Below are positions 1 to 10,706 of a DNA stretch of 64,000 nt, piece by piece (positions within the stretch are counted from its first letter, which is position 1; each line of letters begins with the position of its first letter). Below the pieces are notes generated by a model. The model was not told where the DNA came from, did no database searches, and worked only from the letters and a program-made list of their open reading frames with translations. The DNA is from Adiantum capillus-veneris (taxonomy: Eukaryota > Streptophyta > Polypodiopsida > Polypodiales > Pteridaceae). The stretch spans positions 45,288,279-45,352,278 of the forward strand of contig CM043970.1 in assembly GCA_014529385.2 (NCBI GenBank), given 5' to 3'. Both the position numbers and the translations under genes were made by a program.

Positions 1-1
1 T

Positions 2-580
2 CCAAATGATCCAGAATCTCCTTTGCCACCAAAGAAAGGTAGAGCCACCAAAGGTTTGGATGCAAAGAAAATGGATCAGAAGAAGAAAAGTCCTGCAAAG
101 AAGATCCATACAAAGAAAAAGGATCACAAGAAGAGTCCTACAAACAAGAGCCATGCCAAGAAGAGTCCTGCCAAGGGGAAGAGTCCCACCAAGAAGACTG
201 CTAAGGGGAAGAGTCCCACCAAGAAGAAGAGCCCCGCAAAAAAAAGAGCAGATACAAAGGGCCATCCATTCCACTCACCATTGAAATTCAAGGTTCAAAA
301 GCGTCGTACACTTAAGAATAGTAAGGGGGAGGCACCTAGCTCACCTTTCAAGCTACCATTCATGTTGCCAAAGAAGGTTGCCAAGTCACCCAAGCGAGCC
401 AGTCCTCAGGAGCCCAAAGCACCAACCCGTGCCAAGTCACCCGTGCCAAGCCCTGAGGAGCCCAAGTCACCACCACCACCCACTCCTGAAATTTCACCCC
501 CTTCTGAACACAAAAGAAAAAGGGTCTCTAAGGATGCAGAATCCTCTCAGGCAAAAAGAAAAGTGGAGTTTCATGATTGA
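2..580 (+). CDS. Lysine-rich, histone-H1-like protein, C-terminal part (5' partial)
   Basis: An open frame enters from the window edge and ends at a TGA at 578-580, about 192 codons. There is no in-frame ATG before the basic region, so this is the last exon or exon portion of a gene that starts upstream. The first 90 residues are repeats of SPAKK/SPTKK-type motifs; the rest is rich in Pro, Ser and Lys and ends in KRKVEFHD. Such S/T-P-K-K repeats are typical of linker-histone tails and other DNA-binding tails; no globular H1 domain is visible here. It could equally be the tail of another nuclear protein. Composition strongly supports coding, identity is open. It converges with the decayed minus-strand gene that ends at 806. 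Confidence 0.5.
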   Translation, partial: PNDPESPLPPKKGRATKGLDAKKMDQKKKSPAKKIHTKKKDHKKSPTNKSHAKKSPAKGKSPTKKTAKGKSPTKKKSPAKKRADTKGHPFHSPLKFKVQKRRTLKNSKGEAPSSPFKLPFMLPKKVAKSPKRASPQEPKAPTRAKSPVPSPEEPKSPPPPTPEISPPSEHKRKRVSKDAESSQAKRKVEFHD

Positions 581-805
581 TTACTCCACAAAAGCTATGT
601 ACACTTTTGTTTTTTGTCCATATGAACATATATATACCCTTTGGTGATTCATAATTTTGTACTACAAATACTTAATACCAACTACCGATTTTTAAATGTG
701 TATCATGATGTCATGTAAGTTTAAAACAACATAAGTAATGTTCACAATAAGGTAGAGAAAAGATAAATATATTTGCAAAATGATTACAATATTGAACTTG
801 TTTTT

Positions 806-2057
806 TCAAGTCCTTGCAAGTGGCTCAAATACAACTCTTTTTGGGGGAAGGCATGTGATGCAAGAGGTTGAATTCTCCATCTTTGTGCTCACCACAATTT
901 CATCCACTTTGAATCTATACTCGGGAGATGTTTCATCAAGAAACTCAAGAGATTCTCTAACATCATTTAGTCTCCAATTTGTTGTTACTGTCAGGCTTCT
1001 ATACTCGGTGTGTGGATGGACTGTGACCTTTAGTTCAAACTCTGGACAATTTTCCTCAGAGTCGAGAGGAACCCAGCTACCTAATTTGCTTCTCCATCTC
1101 CTATAGTCGTAGCCCAGAACTAATGATTGGACATAGTTGATATGAGATAGACATAGAATTTGGGCTTACTCTACAACTAATATTGTTACCAATATGGAAA
1201 GTTTCTTTGGTGCTCCATCCGTCTCCAAGTACATTATCCAGTTCAGTCAAAGAAAGTCTTCTATTAAGCCACATCGTCTTTGTCCTCAGCAAGTCCTTGT
1301 TTTGAAACATGCCACAAAGACATGTATAGGCAAGAACCATTGAACTTTAATCCTTCTTGATATCTTGCCCGGAGACATAGCTTTAAGGATGTCTTCTTTG
1401 ATCTTGGATTTGAAGCTTGATATAGTACATGCATCAGGAGTTTCCCAATAATGTGAACTTATGGTGGGAACGGGTAACTAATGTAGTTCTCCATATGCAC
1501 CTTGTCGTGGTGGAACTTTGTATTCTGCAAAATACTTAAACAAATCCATTGTTTTGTAAAAGGAAGGTGGCTTGTCAGCATACATAGCATCTGCAATCCC
1601 TTTATGAATTGCTCTGAACGTCCCACTTAGACTCTCCACAGGCTGCCATTCCATAGCTATTGAAGGAAATATATCTGGAATGGAATCAAAAAATGAGAAA
1701 AACAATGGGATAATGAAAAATTCATTGTATCAAATAGTTTTTTTTGTACTTACAGTAAGAATGCAGTGTGGGATGTTCTTCCTAGTCTAACACCATATCC
1801 TTGGCCATGTACACATGTTGAACCTTAGCTAGCCAGCCATTGTCGGTCACTTTGAAAGCAAGAACACGACCTTTCCAATGGTTTTTTACTCTATCACATT
1901 TAGTTCTCTTCACTCTGTGTACACCTTTGCATGAAGGAAGCATTGTTACCCAGTCATTCACACGAAAAGATATGGGCTTCCAAAGACCATCCTCTCTAAC
2001 GTTATGAAAGTCACAAGAAGTTATGTTATGTGAAGGGCGACGTGCAAAAGACACCAT
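806..2057 (-). pseudogene. Unrecognised three-exon gene, apparently decayed
   Basis: Reading the minus strand, a frame opens with ATG at 2057. Exons that fit are 2057-1754, 1674-1190 and 1119-806, with GT-AG introns of 79 bp (donor GTAAGT, acceptor CCAG) and 70 bp (donor GTAACA, acceptor TTAG). Both splices keep the frame, and the last exon runs to a TGA at 806-808. The frame is broken by TAG at 1782-1784, TAG at 1478-1480 and one frameshift between about 1340 and 1288. The sequence around each break still reads as protein in the continuing frame. The product would be about 360 residues. The N-terminal part is basic and aromatic (WKGRVLAFKVTDNGW), the C-terminal part acidic. I recognise no family. 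It may be a recent pseudogene, a gene carried by a transposon, or a gene with assembly errors. Confidence 0.5.
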
Positions 2058-2539
2058 GGAAACTCAGAGATTAGAGAAGAAGAAAGAAAGTATAGACGGA
2101 AAGACTTAAACCTCTCACAAACTAAAGAGAGAGCGAGAAAGGTATATGTTTGAAAAAAGTAGGTGATTTGTCATTAATGCCCTTGTTTTGAGAGCCTTCT
2201 GACATAGATTTCGTATCTTTTGACAACGCTTTTGTGAAATATAAAATAGAATAAAAGATGAGACTTCATTACTTTGAGCCGCAAATTTAATGAGCTCTCT
2301 CGCCGAAAGCACCCAAATATAACAGTTTCAGCCTTATGATCAAGACATTTAGCGGTTCTCCGTCAAAATAGGACCACCAAAACCCACAATAGAGGAGACA
2401 AGAGTGCCATACTTTTGTATACGTGTCAAATAACTATTAGACTATTCCTTAATCCTTAGATTAACAAACAACCCTTTTTGAGTCGTTTTTGGCCCTAATG
2501 ACTATCATCCTGTTGGTGGAAGATAGCTCAAATTGAAGT
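2058..2539. other. Gene-free spacer
   Basis: I see no coding frame, RNA gene or clear repeat. The left end would hold the promoter and 5' leader of the minus-strand gene starting at 2057; a pyrimidine-rich stretch lies just upstream of that ATG on the minus strand. Confidence 0.4.
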
Positions 2540-2574
2540 GCCGGGCCCGTGAGGGTGGACCAAGCCACTGCTCC

Positions 2575-5470
2575 CTAAGTGTACTGTCGAGCCGTGGAAA
2601 GAGCATGCATCAGTCGAAGAACTTGAAGCCACACCTGCTGTGCCAAAGGACAGTCCCAAAGACAGTGACACTGAATCTCTACAAGATGGTCACAAGCTGC
2701 ACATGCGACCGAGAGACCACTATGCACTAGCCAGCTCCCAAGTGCTGTAGCTCTGTGTGCGACCAACCACTGAAACAAGGTGACTCGCCTCGGCTGTCTG
2801 GAGTCCCACAACCTCTCCCAGAAGGCTGCCAAGAACTCAGCTGTGAGACCCTCCTCCTGCCAATGAGGTGTTGCAGCAGTGGGGCGGGCCTCTCCTATGC
2901 TGCTAGTATATGACGTCCCAGTCGAACAGTGTACTGAAAGAATAGGACACCTGGGTGGTCTGTAGAAGAGAAAGGGTCCCTCCAAAGCCACTCACCAGGA
3001 TCCCACTGTACTCGTGCCAATGGACAGTATTCCCAAGCCCACGGCCTCCAGTGTCAAGTCTCAAGAGATGCTAGGTCAGGATCGATGACACAAGTCCTCC
3101 CACAGATGCCCACCACTCGGCTCCTCTGAAAATAGCACTCTGCCACCTGCGGGGCCTCTACTACAACTCGTTGTAAGCGTCCCTCACCCTGTAGCTCGAA
3201 GAAAAGGGATGGAACAGTCTCTGAGCAGGCCCGAACTGAGATGAGAACCTCCAATCGTGTGAAGGCTCCCATCCACCTGGGTGCTACTGGCTCAAGAGGC
3301 GTGAGCCACTCAGCTGGAACTGCCTCTGAGATGTCTTGGCACATTCTCTGCACCCCTCTCATGCCCTGTAGAGCTGGAAACCCTGCACCTCCTCTGACAA
3401 GCCTGAAAACTCTAACCAGTCACCTAAAGAGCGTGCTGGGCCCGCTGCCATGGGACCCCAGGAAACATGAGGCCGACTACTAACCAAATGGCCTCTTTGA
3501 GTGCTAACCATGGGGTTCCAAACAAGGGGCTGTCGTAGGCGCTCCTCCGTGCAAGTAGGTTGTCCTTGCTCTAGGCCTCGCCGCAAGAGCTCCCAAGATC
3601 CAAGAAAACTCACAGCGAGCCGGTCCTCCAGTCTCCTGCTCAAACCAACTCTGCGCATCTCTGTGAAGATTCATCTGGTCGAAGGTTGCTAGGGGCCTCC
3701 AGCCTGAGGCACCCTAGCACGAAGCCGCTCTAGCAAGAACTCCTTCCAGGGCTCCTCACCTAGGAGAAGTCCTCTGACTATGAACTTCCCAAGAAGGGCT
3801 CTGCTCTGCTGTGCTGGGTCAATGACCCCAAGCCCTCCCTGTGAACAAGGAAGAGTGATGACCTGCTAAGCCACTTTGGCTCAGGCTATCTGAGTGTCAC
3901 GTCCTGACCAAAGGAAGTTCCTGATTAGCCTCTCTACCTGGCTGATACAAGAACTCGAGAAGATCCAGCAAGAAGTGATGTACCACATAGTCGCCAACAA
4001 CACCTGGTTGGCCACTACTACTTTAACAGCCAAAGAAAGTCGTGCTGAGCTCCAGTGTAAAATCTTCCTCCTGATAGACAGGAGGAGGGGAGCAATCTGC
4101 TGCTCGAGAGACAAGTCCAAACCAAACTAACAGCCCAAGTACCAAACTGCAGTCCCTGGGGGAATCCACCTAAAACCCTCTCTTGGCATCCAATCGGGCA
4201 CAGGAGCACTACCAACCAAGAAAGCCACTGTCTTTCTCCAGTTGATCAGTGTGCCCGATGCACAACAGAAGGTCTCGAGAGCTTGCTCTCACCTGTGAAA
4301 GTTGGCCTCCTGGCCATCTCGTCGGCAAACTCAACGTCTAGTAGCTCATCTCCCCGAATAGGGAGTGCTAAGGCCCGTAGACCAACCTGCTGCGACCCCA
4401 AAAACCTGCTCATCGCCTCCGCATAAAATAGAAAGAGGAAGGGTCAAGAGGACAGCCCTGTCTGACAGAACGTGTGAGCATGAAGCGATCACCTCTACCT
4501 CCTGCCAAAAGTACGATTGTGAGCCTGTTTGTATAAAGCTGACACCCCTCTGATCCAAGCATCTGAGAAGCCCATCCTGCATAGAGTTCCCTCTAGAAAG
4601 TCCCAGTCAACTCTGTCATATGCCTTCTCAAAATCGAGAAGAAGAATCACCAGGTCCTACCACGGAGCCGCGCTAGGGCAGAAGCCTCCCAAAAAGTAAA
4701 GATGTTGTCAAGGATATTGCGTTCCTTGACAAAATTTGTCTGATTCCTATGTATAAGGATCTCTAGAAGTGGTTGAATCCTCAAACTCAGAGCCTTGGCA
4801 AGAATTCTGTAGGCTGAGTTGAGGATGGTGATGGGGCACCACTGTCAAATCTCATCCAAGGAGCCACCCTCTCCTTGGGAATTAGGTGGATCAAGCTCTC
4901 ACTCATGCTGTCAGGCATCACTCCTGTGTGCAAAATATACTGAAAAGCACTACAGAGATCTGGGCCAAGTAGGTCCCAGTACTCCAAGGAAAAAATGGGA
5001 GTCAACCCATCCTCACCTGGATAACTACCACGGGGGAGGGCCCTAAAAGCCGTGTGCAGCTCCTCAAGCTGAAGTGGCAGCTCAAGCCTCTGACGCATCT
5101 CCTCAGTCACAAGGCAAGGCATTTGTGCCCACACATGCTCCCTGCATGCATCCTGACGCTCTGATTGAGGCTCTGCAGACAGTAACTCACGGTAGAAGTC
5201 AGTAGCAACTGCACGCATATCGTCGGGCTCATAAGAAATTGACCTGTTGGGCCTCCGCAACTGACTGACCTTGGCATGCAAATGCCGAGGTTCCACTGCC
5301 TCAAAGAAAGCACCAGTCACTCTATCACCCACCTGTGTCCGCTGAGATGCCTGTCGATGGAAAGCAAACTCATGTCGCCGCTCCTCTATGCTAACAAGCT
5401 CCTGGCGAGCCTGATGTAGCTGCTCCTCCAACCAAGGACTGTCTGGATGCGGATCCTGCATCCTCTGCAA
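2575..5470 (-). pseudogene. LINE reverse transcriptase and C-terminal zinc-binding domain
   Basis: The part 5470-4787 holds the pre-RT linker and first RT motifs (PGEDGLTPIF, then LIHLIPK). Further along, in shifted frames, are VRQGCPLDP, the catalytic block, and the thumb region at 4120-3881 (VVVANQVLLATMWY, RNFLWSGRD). The segment 2991-2575 is the zf-RVT-like domain with LFQWLVAHRA and spaced Cys/His residues. The catalytic box near 4325 reads FADE instead of the FADD expected of plant LINEs, so the second catalytic Asp is lost. At least four frameshifts and several stops mean no active enzyme. It belongs with the endonuclease at 6476-5634. Confidence 0.85.
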
Positions 5471-5633
5471 CGAAGCAATGCCCCGTCTGAGATGTTCTCT
5501 CCTCCTCTCTCGCTGCAGCCCGGCGAGCCAAAGACTCCTAGAGAAAGAAACGACTAATCTGAGCTAGTCTTGAGGCCACTCTGTCAACAAGATAATCGTG
5601 CCTGTCCAAGCTCTCTGTCCAGAGAGCCTCTAC

Positions 5634-6476
5634 TCACTCTCTGAGTGCAGAGTTCAGCAAGACCCTCTCTGGGATGCAAAGCATCGTGCTCCCTCTCCTC
5701 TGCCTGTCTGCCATTGTGAGGAGCACTGGTGCATGGTCCGAGAAGGAAGTCCCTTCCAGAATGCCAACTGTCCCTCCCAAGTCACTGAAATGGTCACTAG
5801 TGAAGAAGCGATCTATCCGCGATAGATTCACTCCTCCCACTCTGCGGTCCGAATGAGAGAAGGCAAGGTTGTCTGGGGCCCTCACAAAACTAGAGTGCTG
5901 CCAAACATCCGAGACCCTCAGAGTCATACAAAACCTCTCCCAAGCTGTTAGCTCAACTCCATGCACAGTAGCATGGCTACCACCAATCCTATCACAAGGG
6001 TCCTCCAACATGTTGAAGTCCCCCCCTATGCACGAGCTTTCTGCCTGCGGTAGAGACTCAACTATCTGTGACCAAAACTCTGCTTGAGCACTCGCCACAT
6101 TGGGCGTATAGATGTTCAGGAAGCCCACAAGGCAACCCTGAACTTGCATAGTAATCCACTGAGACCTGCCTAGCACAATAATCCCTCTGCCCACAATGGC
6201 CTGTTGCAAAGAGTCCGCACTAGTCATACATACCCAACCCTGGATGCCTCCAGGTCCAAAAGAAGATGATTAAAAAGTATCAGATCGTCCACGCAAGAGC
6301 TGACCACAATGTCTAATGCGGCTCTCACACAGATGATGCTCCTGAAGCATAAGGAGATCAATCTCTCCTCCCACAAGGCAGCGTTGAAGCTCCTGACGCA
6401 ATTGGCCCTTTTGACATTGAAAATGGGGCCCACCAAGTCCCTGCACGTTCCATGAGACGATCCTCATGGGGATCAA
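5634..6476 (-). pseudogene. LINE apurinic/apyrimidinic endonuclease domain
   Basis: ATG at 6476 starts with the classic exo-endo-phosphatase opening MRIVSWNVQGLGG, followed by DLLMLQEHHL, which carries the catalytic Glu. After a frameshift near 6230-6290 the domain continues with LNIYTPN, GGDFNMLEDP, RIDRFF and SDHAPV, the remaining catalytic and metal-binding motifs in the usual order. In an active element this enzyme nicks target DNA to prime reverse transcription. Here it is split by the frameshift and followed by the broken reverse transcriptase, so it is a relic. Confidence 0.85.
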
Positions 6477-6746
6477 GAGAGAACAGATGCTGTCACAGCA
6501 GCTAAACGGGCTATCTTTGAGGCTGGCTTGGATGGGGAGTAATCCGCATCCGAGCGTCCTCTAAATGTGTAAGACAAGGGGAACTAGGGTATGAGAGTCC
6601 ACCACCCAACCACCCTTTTAATAGGCAAGCCCCTGGCCCTTTGCCCTAGTTGGACTCCCCGTTCCACACCGCCTGCCCTTGTCTAGTCCGGCCTTGCCGG
6701 TGTCCTGACAAGATAGGCGTCACTACAACGAGTGCCTGGCCCAAGC

Positions 6747-6957
6747 CTAAGAAGAGCGAGCCGTACGTAAAGCAACCTCCTCTGTCCAGGAGTCCTCATG
6801 AATGTGTACATAGCATGGCAAGCACTGTGTATCGGCAAAGAAGTAAACCACAATGTGTCTACATCCTGCTGTATCTGGAGGTGTCACCGCAAACTTGGCC
6901 AATGGCCACAAAGTCTGAAGCATGTCTATAACTCCTAGTTCTCCCATGTGGTGAGAG
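6747..6957 (-). pseudogene. Possible LINE ORF1 remnant
   Basis: A minus-strand frame runs from the Copia junction at 6957 to a stop at 6747, about 70 codons of LINE-side sequence (LAKFAVTPPD, HIVVYFFAD, VHIHEDSW). Its place directly upstream of the endonuclease fits ORF1 of an L1-type element. I cannot identify a domain. Part of the reading frame lies in the Copia LTR and does not belong to it. Between 6477 and 6746 no frame is convincing. Confidence 0.35.
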
Positions 6958-7149
6958 TGTTGGGGTATAAAGCCCAATGTGGTCGCCCAGGTAAGTGGGC
7001 GGGCCGCAAGGTATGTACACATATTCTTTTGTAAAAACCTAATAAGAACTCACTATGCTCTACACATTACAGTAGAGCGAGTTCACCATATCGTCGTGAT
7101 CTCCTTCTCGCACTCTCTCTCGCGTCGCACTTCCGCTCGTACTCCTTCA
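6958..7149 (+). repeat. 5' LTR of Copia copy 1
   Basis: It begins TGTTGGGG and ends TTCA, 192 bp. It matches the copy 2 LTR at 59152-59343 with only a handful of differences, and ends two bases before the primer-binding site. Confidence 0.9.
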
Positions 7150-7151
7150 AC

Positions 7152-7163
7152 TGGTATCAGAGC
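7152..7163 (+). promoter_or_regulatory. Primer-binding site (initiator tRNA-Met type)
   Basis: TGGTATCAGAGC lies two bases after the LTR end. This is the usual Copia primer site complementary to the 3' end of plant initiator methionine tRNA. Confidence 0.9.
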
Positions 7164-8240
7164 TCAGATCGAGGCTCGGGGCAGCACTGCAGGAGGCTAG
7201 AGTCACCAGCTCAGATTGGAGTGAAATTCGACAGGCAAAGACACGGCCCCAGATCTTGTGGGAGAGCACGAAGGGCTTGGCGTTCTCAGAATTTCATTCT
7301 GAGGTCATCTCGGCCACCGTTCGGCTTCGACAAAGGACTACGCAGGCCATTTTCGACTACGTGGTCTCGGCGGGTGCAGATCCGACTCTGCAAATTTGGG
7401 GTTTTTGGCCTACGACTGCAGGTGTTGAGGATATCGACACTGCTAAAGTGTTGATTTGTGGCTGTCTACACATCGAAGGACGGCTCACAGTTCTTGGAGG
7501 CGTGTCACATACGACACGGGCGCACCTACACACAGACTGTAGGCGACATCCACTAGTTCATCAGGTAGCTTGTGTTTGCTACTTGATATTCCAGATTTCA
7601 TCCTGACATTGCAGGTACTTCCACATGGGATGTATTGTCAGAGATGATGTATGTCTGTTGAGGGTTTGCTGGCTGTGAGTCATGCAGCAAACAACCGCCG
7701 CAGCGGTTACAACATATAGTGGGAAATTTGTGGATGTATGACTTTGTGGGAAGTCTATGTACTGTCAGATTTACTGCAGCCTTTGTTGAGGGTCGAGTGA
7801 GGTTTTATTGAGCTGGGGGATTCTCAAATGTTGAGATCCTTTTGGTGATACAGGTCTTGGAGCGATCCTTAGATAGGCAGCTAGGATGTATTGACTGTGA
7901 GTTAGACAGTTGGGATTGCATCTTTGCTTTACTGCCATTGAGGCATTGTCACAGTCTATGCTTACAGGATAGTGACAGGACAGTGAGAGACAGTACAGGT
8001 GCAGGACAGGTTTACCCGCAGCTTACAGTGTCAGAGAGACAGTGTTTTTTTTTGAGCTGTTTTTTGGTTCGTTTTTTGAGTACACCAAAGCCATTTTACA
8101 AAGGAGACTCTGCCGAAATTTATGCAGAATCTGAAGCTTTTTTGGTTCATTTGACAGGTTGATATTGGTTCAGAGGTCAGTTTACAGGGGAAACTCTACC
8201 GAATTTTTCCCAGGAAAGTAAACCACTATGAAGCGTAGCT

Positions 8241-9506
8241 ATGGCTGGATCACAGGACACTGCTCTTTACAATATCAAGAAGCTGGATGGAACCAATTTC
8301 ACATTGTGGAAGAAGCAGATTTGGCACGTGTTGGTACAAAAGAAGCAGATAAAACCTAAAAAGCTCAAGGGGATAAAACCAAAAGATATGGACGAAGATG
8401 AATGGAGCGAAATAAATGAATTGGGACATTCTACCATTATGCTGACTTTGGCAGAAAGCGTTTACTTAATTGTAGCAGACGAGATGTCGGCTTATCAAGC
8501 ATGGTTAAAGCTGAGTGATCTTTATGAGAAGCAGAGTGCAGCTTCACAGGTATACTGGCTTAAGAAGCTTGTTGACTTGAAGATGAAAGAAGGGACACCT
8601 ATGTCCAATCATCTGAATGAATTCAACACAATCTACAGTCAGTTGTCAGCTCAAGGTGTCAAGTTTGATGAACCTGTTAGAGCTATGTTCCTGTTGATCA
8701 CATTGTCGGAAAGTTGGGACACTTTTCGCACAGCTTTGAGTAATTCTGCACCTACAGATGGTTTGAACATAGCAGGTGTAGAAGGAAGTCTGCTTACTGA
8801 AGAAACCAATAGAAAGACAATGGACAAAGGCAAAGGAACAGCCTTAGTTGTCAGCGGAAGGACCAAAGAAAAGTACAAAGGTGGAAAGAGGAATCAGTCT
8901 CGTAGCAAGTCCCGCAGTGTTAAAGGCAAGAGTGACATAGAATGCTACCATTGTGGCAAGAAGGGTCACATGAAAAGAGACTGCAGAGAATGGAAAGCAG
9001 AAAAAGGCAAAGAGGAAGCTGAAGACCATGGTGAGAAGAACAAGTCCTCAGTGAAGATTCAAGAAATAAATGTGACAAACACTGTTGCAGAGGATGACAG
9101 TCTAGTGTCAGGAGACATCTACTTCTTGAAGAATACAATGGACTCAGCTCTTCTTAGAGCATCTGATGGAAATGCAATGAGTGACTCGATTATAGACTCA
9201 GGGGCATCACTTCATGTGTCTCCAAACAAGGAGTGGTTTACTTCTTATGTGACCACTAAAGATCATGTTCGGCTAGGCAATGGGCAGACATGTGAGATCT
9301 TAGGTGTTGGAGATGTTCAATTGAAGTTTCAGAATGGCTCTTCTTTCACGCTGAAGAATGAGAGACATGTTCCCGCAATTACAAAGAGCTTGATCAACAC
9401 AGGTTTACTTGATGATGCTGGCAGTAGAAGAGATACACAGTTGGCACTTGTTCATAGTGATTTGTGTGGACCTATGCCTAACCTATCTCTAGGGGGAGCT
9501 TCTTAG
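8241..9506 (+). CDS. Copia gag-protease, fused to start of integrase by deletion
   Basis: ATG at 8241 follows the Copia leader, and the first residues match copy 2. Residues 1-200 are the UBN2/gag-type domain (KLDGTNFTLWKKQ, SDLYEKQSAAS). An intact zinc knuckle CYHCGKKGHMKRDC follows near residue 235, then the aspartic protease with IIDSGASLHVSPN. The GAG-pre-integrase domain is missing because LLDDAG is joined directly to SRRDTQ. The frame then enters integrase (LVHSDLCGPM, first catalytic Asp). It stops at TAG 9504-9506, where copy 2 has a Tyr codon. A full copy would continue as one polyprotein. The product can no longer support retrotransposition alone. Confidence 0.85.
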   Translation: MAGSQDTALYNIKKLDGTNFTLWKKQIWHVLVQKKQIKPKKLKGIKPKDMDEDEWSEINELGHSTIMLTLAESVYLIVADEMSAYQAWLKLSDLYEKQSAASQVYWLKKLVDLKMKEGTPMSNHLNEFNTIYSQLSAQGVKFDEPVRAMFLLITLSESWDTFRTALSNSAPTDGLNIAGVEGSLLTEETNRKTMDKGKGTALVVSGRTKEKYKGGKRNQSRSKSRSVKGKSDIECYHCGKKGHMKRDCREWKAEKGKEEAEDHGEKNKSSVKIQEINVTNTVAEDDSLVSGDIYFLKNTMDSALLRASDGNAMSDSIIDSGASLHVSPNKEWFTSYVTTKDHVRLGNGQTCEILGVGDVQLKFQNGSSFTLKNERHVPAITKSLINTGLLDDAGSRRDTQLALVHSDLCGPMPNLSLGGAS

Positions 9507-9509
9507 TTT

Positions 9510-10508
9510 ATGACATTTATAGATGATTACTCGAGAAAAGTATGGGTTTACTTTCTTAAGCACAAGGATGAAGCGTTTAGTGTTTTCAAAACGTTTGTGA
9601 CAGTTGTGGAGAATCAGAGTGGCAAGAAGCTTAAATGCTTACGCACTGACAAGGGTGGAGAGTATGTTTCAAAGGCCTTTCAGGACTTTTGTGAGTCAAA
9701 AGGTATAAAACATGAACTTACTGCTCCTTACAATCCTCCTCAAAATGGTGTTGCTGAGAGGATGAATAGGACCATACAAGAGAAGGTCAGAAGTATGTTG
9801 TCTAATGCACATCTGCCAAATGGGTTTTGGGCTGAAGCTGTATCAACAGCTGTTCATCTTGTAAATAGATCTCCTAGCAAGGTTTTGCAAAAGGATTCAG
9901 TGCCAGAGATGGTATGGTTAGGCAAAATGCCCTCATACAAACATCTCAGAGTCTTTGGCTGTGAGGCATATACTCACGTTGCAAAGGAATTTAGGAACAA
10001 ACTTGAGCCAAAGAGTAGAAAGTGCATCTTTCTAGGCTATGGTAATTCTGGTGAGATGGGGTACAGACTTTGGGATCCCGAATCCAGAAAGGTTGTTCGC
10101 AGCAATGATGTTCACTTTAATGAATCCAAATATCATTCTAAACCAAAGAGGGTTGAGGAGATTAGAAGAGTTGTCTTCCAAGAAGATGGACCTGCACGTG
10201 CAAGACAAAATGTCAGGGCTCAAGAGGAGCAAGGACAGGATAGATTGGAACCACAGGTTGTGGCTGAGCCTGAGCCACCTATTGTGCGTAGCGGAGCTGG
10301 AGCCTCCATCTGTGTCTACTGCTATGGTGGAGAAGCGGAAGGAGAAAATACTCTGCAACCAAACGCGCCGAGCACTATCCAAAGAACACTGCTACGAGAG
10401 CCAATTGCAAGGAATCTTCGGGAAAGAGGTGGAGAGGGAAGACAACGGTTGGGGAGGGGGGGAGGGAGAGAGAGAATTTGCGAGCAGAGACGGGCAGGGG
10501 GGTCGTAG
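9510..10508 (+). pseudogene. Copia integrase core, continued after nonsense codon, with foreign tail
   Basis: The frame continues from the stop at 9504-9506. It carries the integrase motifs FIDDYSRKVWVYF, LRTDKGGEY (second catalytic Asp) and NGVAERMNRT (catalytic Glu), then the C-terminal domain with HLRVFGCEAY and KCIFLGYG. The ATG at 9510 need not be used. Homology to copy 2 ends at 10288, so the last 70 codons are accidental read-through into G-rich DNA. All three integrase catalytic residues are present across the two pieces, but the reading frame is interrupted. Confidence 0.8.
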
Positions 10509-10606
10509 CTCGAGAGGGCAACGGGTAGGGAGTGGCGGCGCGAGAGGGCAGCGGGTAGGGCAAGCAGGGTTGCGCGGGCAAGGTTGCAGTGCGCGAGAGG
10601 ACAGGT

Positions 10607-10645
<39 letters not shown>

Positions 10646-10706
10646 GGGCGTAAGCGCTGGGGTAGGGGTGCTAGCAGCAACGAGCGAGCAGTTTTCACGT
10701 CTCATA
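10289..10706. repeat. G-rich low-complexity DNA with 38-bp poly-G run
   Basis: Directly after the Copia truncation the plus strand becomes G-rich. It contains imperfect copies of CGAGAGGGCAGCGGGTAGGG and a run of 38 G at 10607-10644. Open frames across it are Gly-rich or, on the other strand, Pro-rich and not credible proteins. Confidence 0.8.

Larger units (their letters stand above)
2540..6957 (-). mobile_element. L1-type LINE retrotransposon, dead and 5'-interrupted
   Basis: On the minus strand the order is: a remnant of a first ORF (6957-6747), an apurinic endonuclease domain (6476-5634), reverse transcriptase (5470 to about 3700) and a C-terminal zinc-binding RVT domain (2991-2575). This order is that of plant L1 elements. 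The frame is broken many times by stops and frameshifts. The 5' side is cut at 6958 by the LTR of Copia copy 1. I cannot see a poly(A) tail or target duplication; the 3' limit near 2540 is approximate. Confidence 0.85.
6958..10288 (+). mobile_element. Copia LTR retrotransposon copy 1, 3'-truncated
   Basis: The element starts with a 192-bp LTR (TGTTGGGGTATAAAG to CTCCTTCA), then a primer site, a leader of about 1.1 kb, and gag, protease and integrase coding sequence. It is collinear with copy 2 (59152-64000) at high identity until 10288, where copy 2 continues into reverse transcriptase but copy 1 joins unrelated G-rich DNA. Relative to copy 2 it also lacks about 296 bp of the GAG-pre-integrase region, deleted at 9420-9422 with a 2-3 base microhomology. 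There is no 3' LTR, so no target duplication can be checked. It cuts the LINE at 6957. Confidence 0.9.

Noticed and set aside
806-2057. Reassigned TAG codons or RNA editing to explain the in-frame stops
   Set aside because: Other genes and elements here use TAG as stop or carry random stops, and a frameshift also breaks the gene; decay is simpler.
10322-10705. Proline-rich ORFs opposite the G-rich block, and glycine-rich ORFs on the plus strand
   Set aside because: Produced by the poly-G run and low-complexity DNA; no domain.
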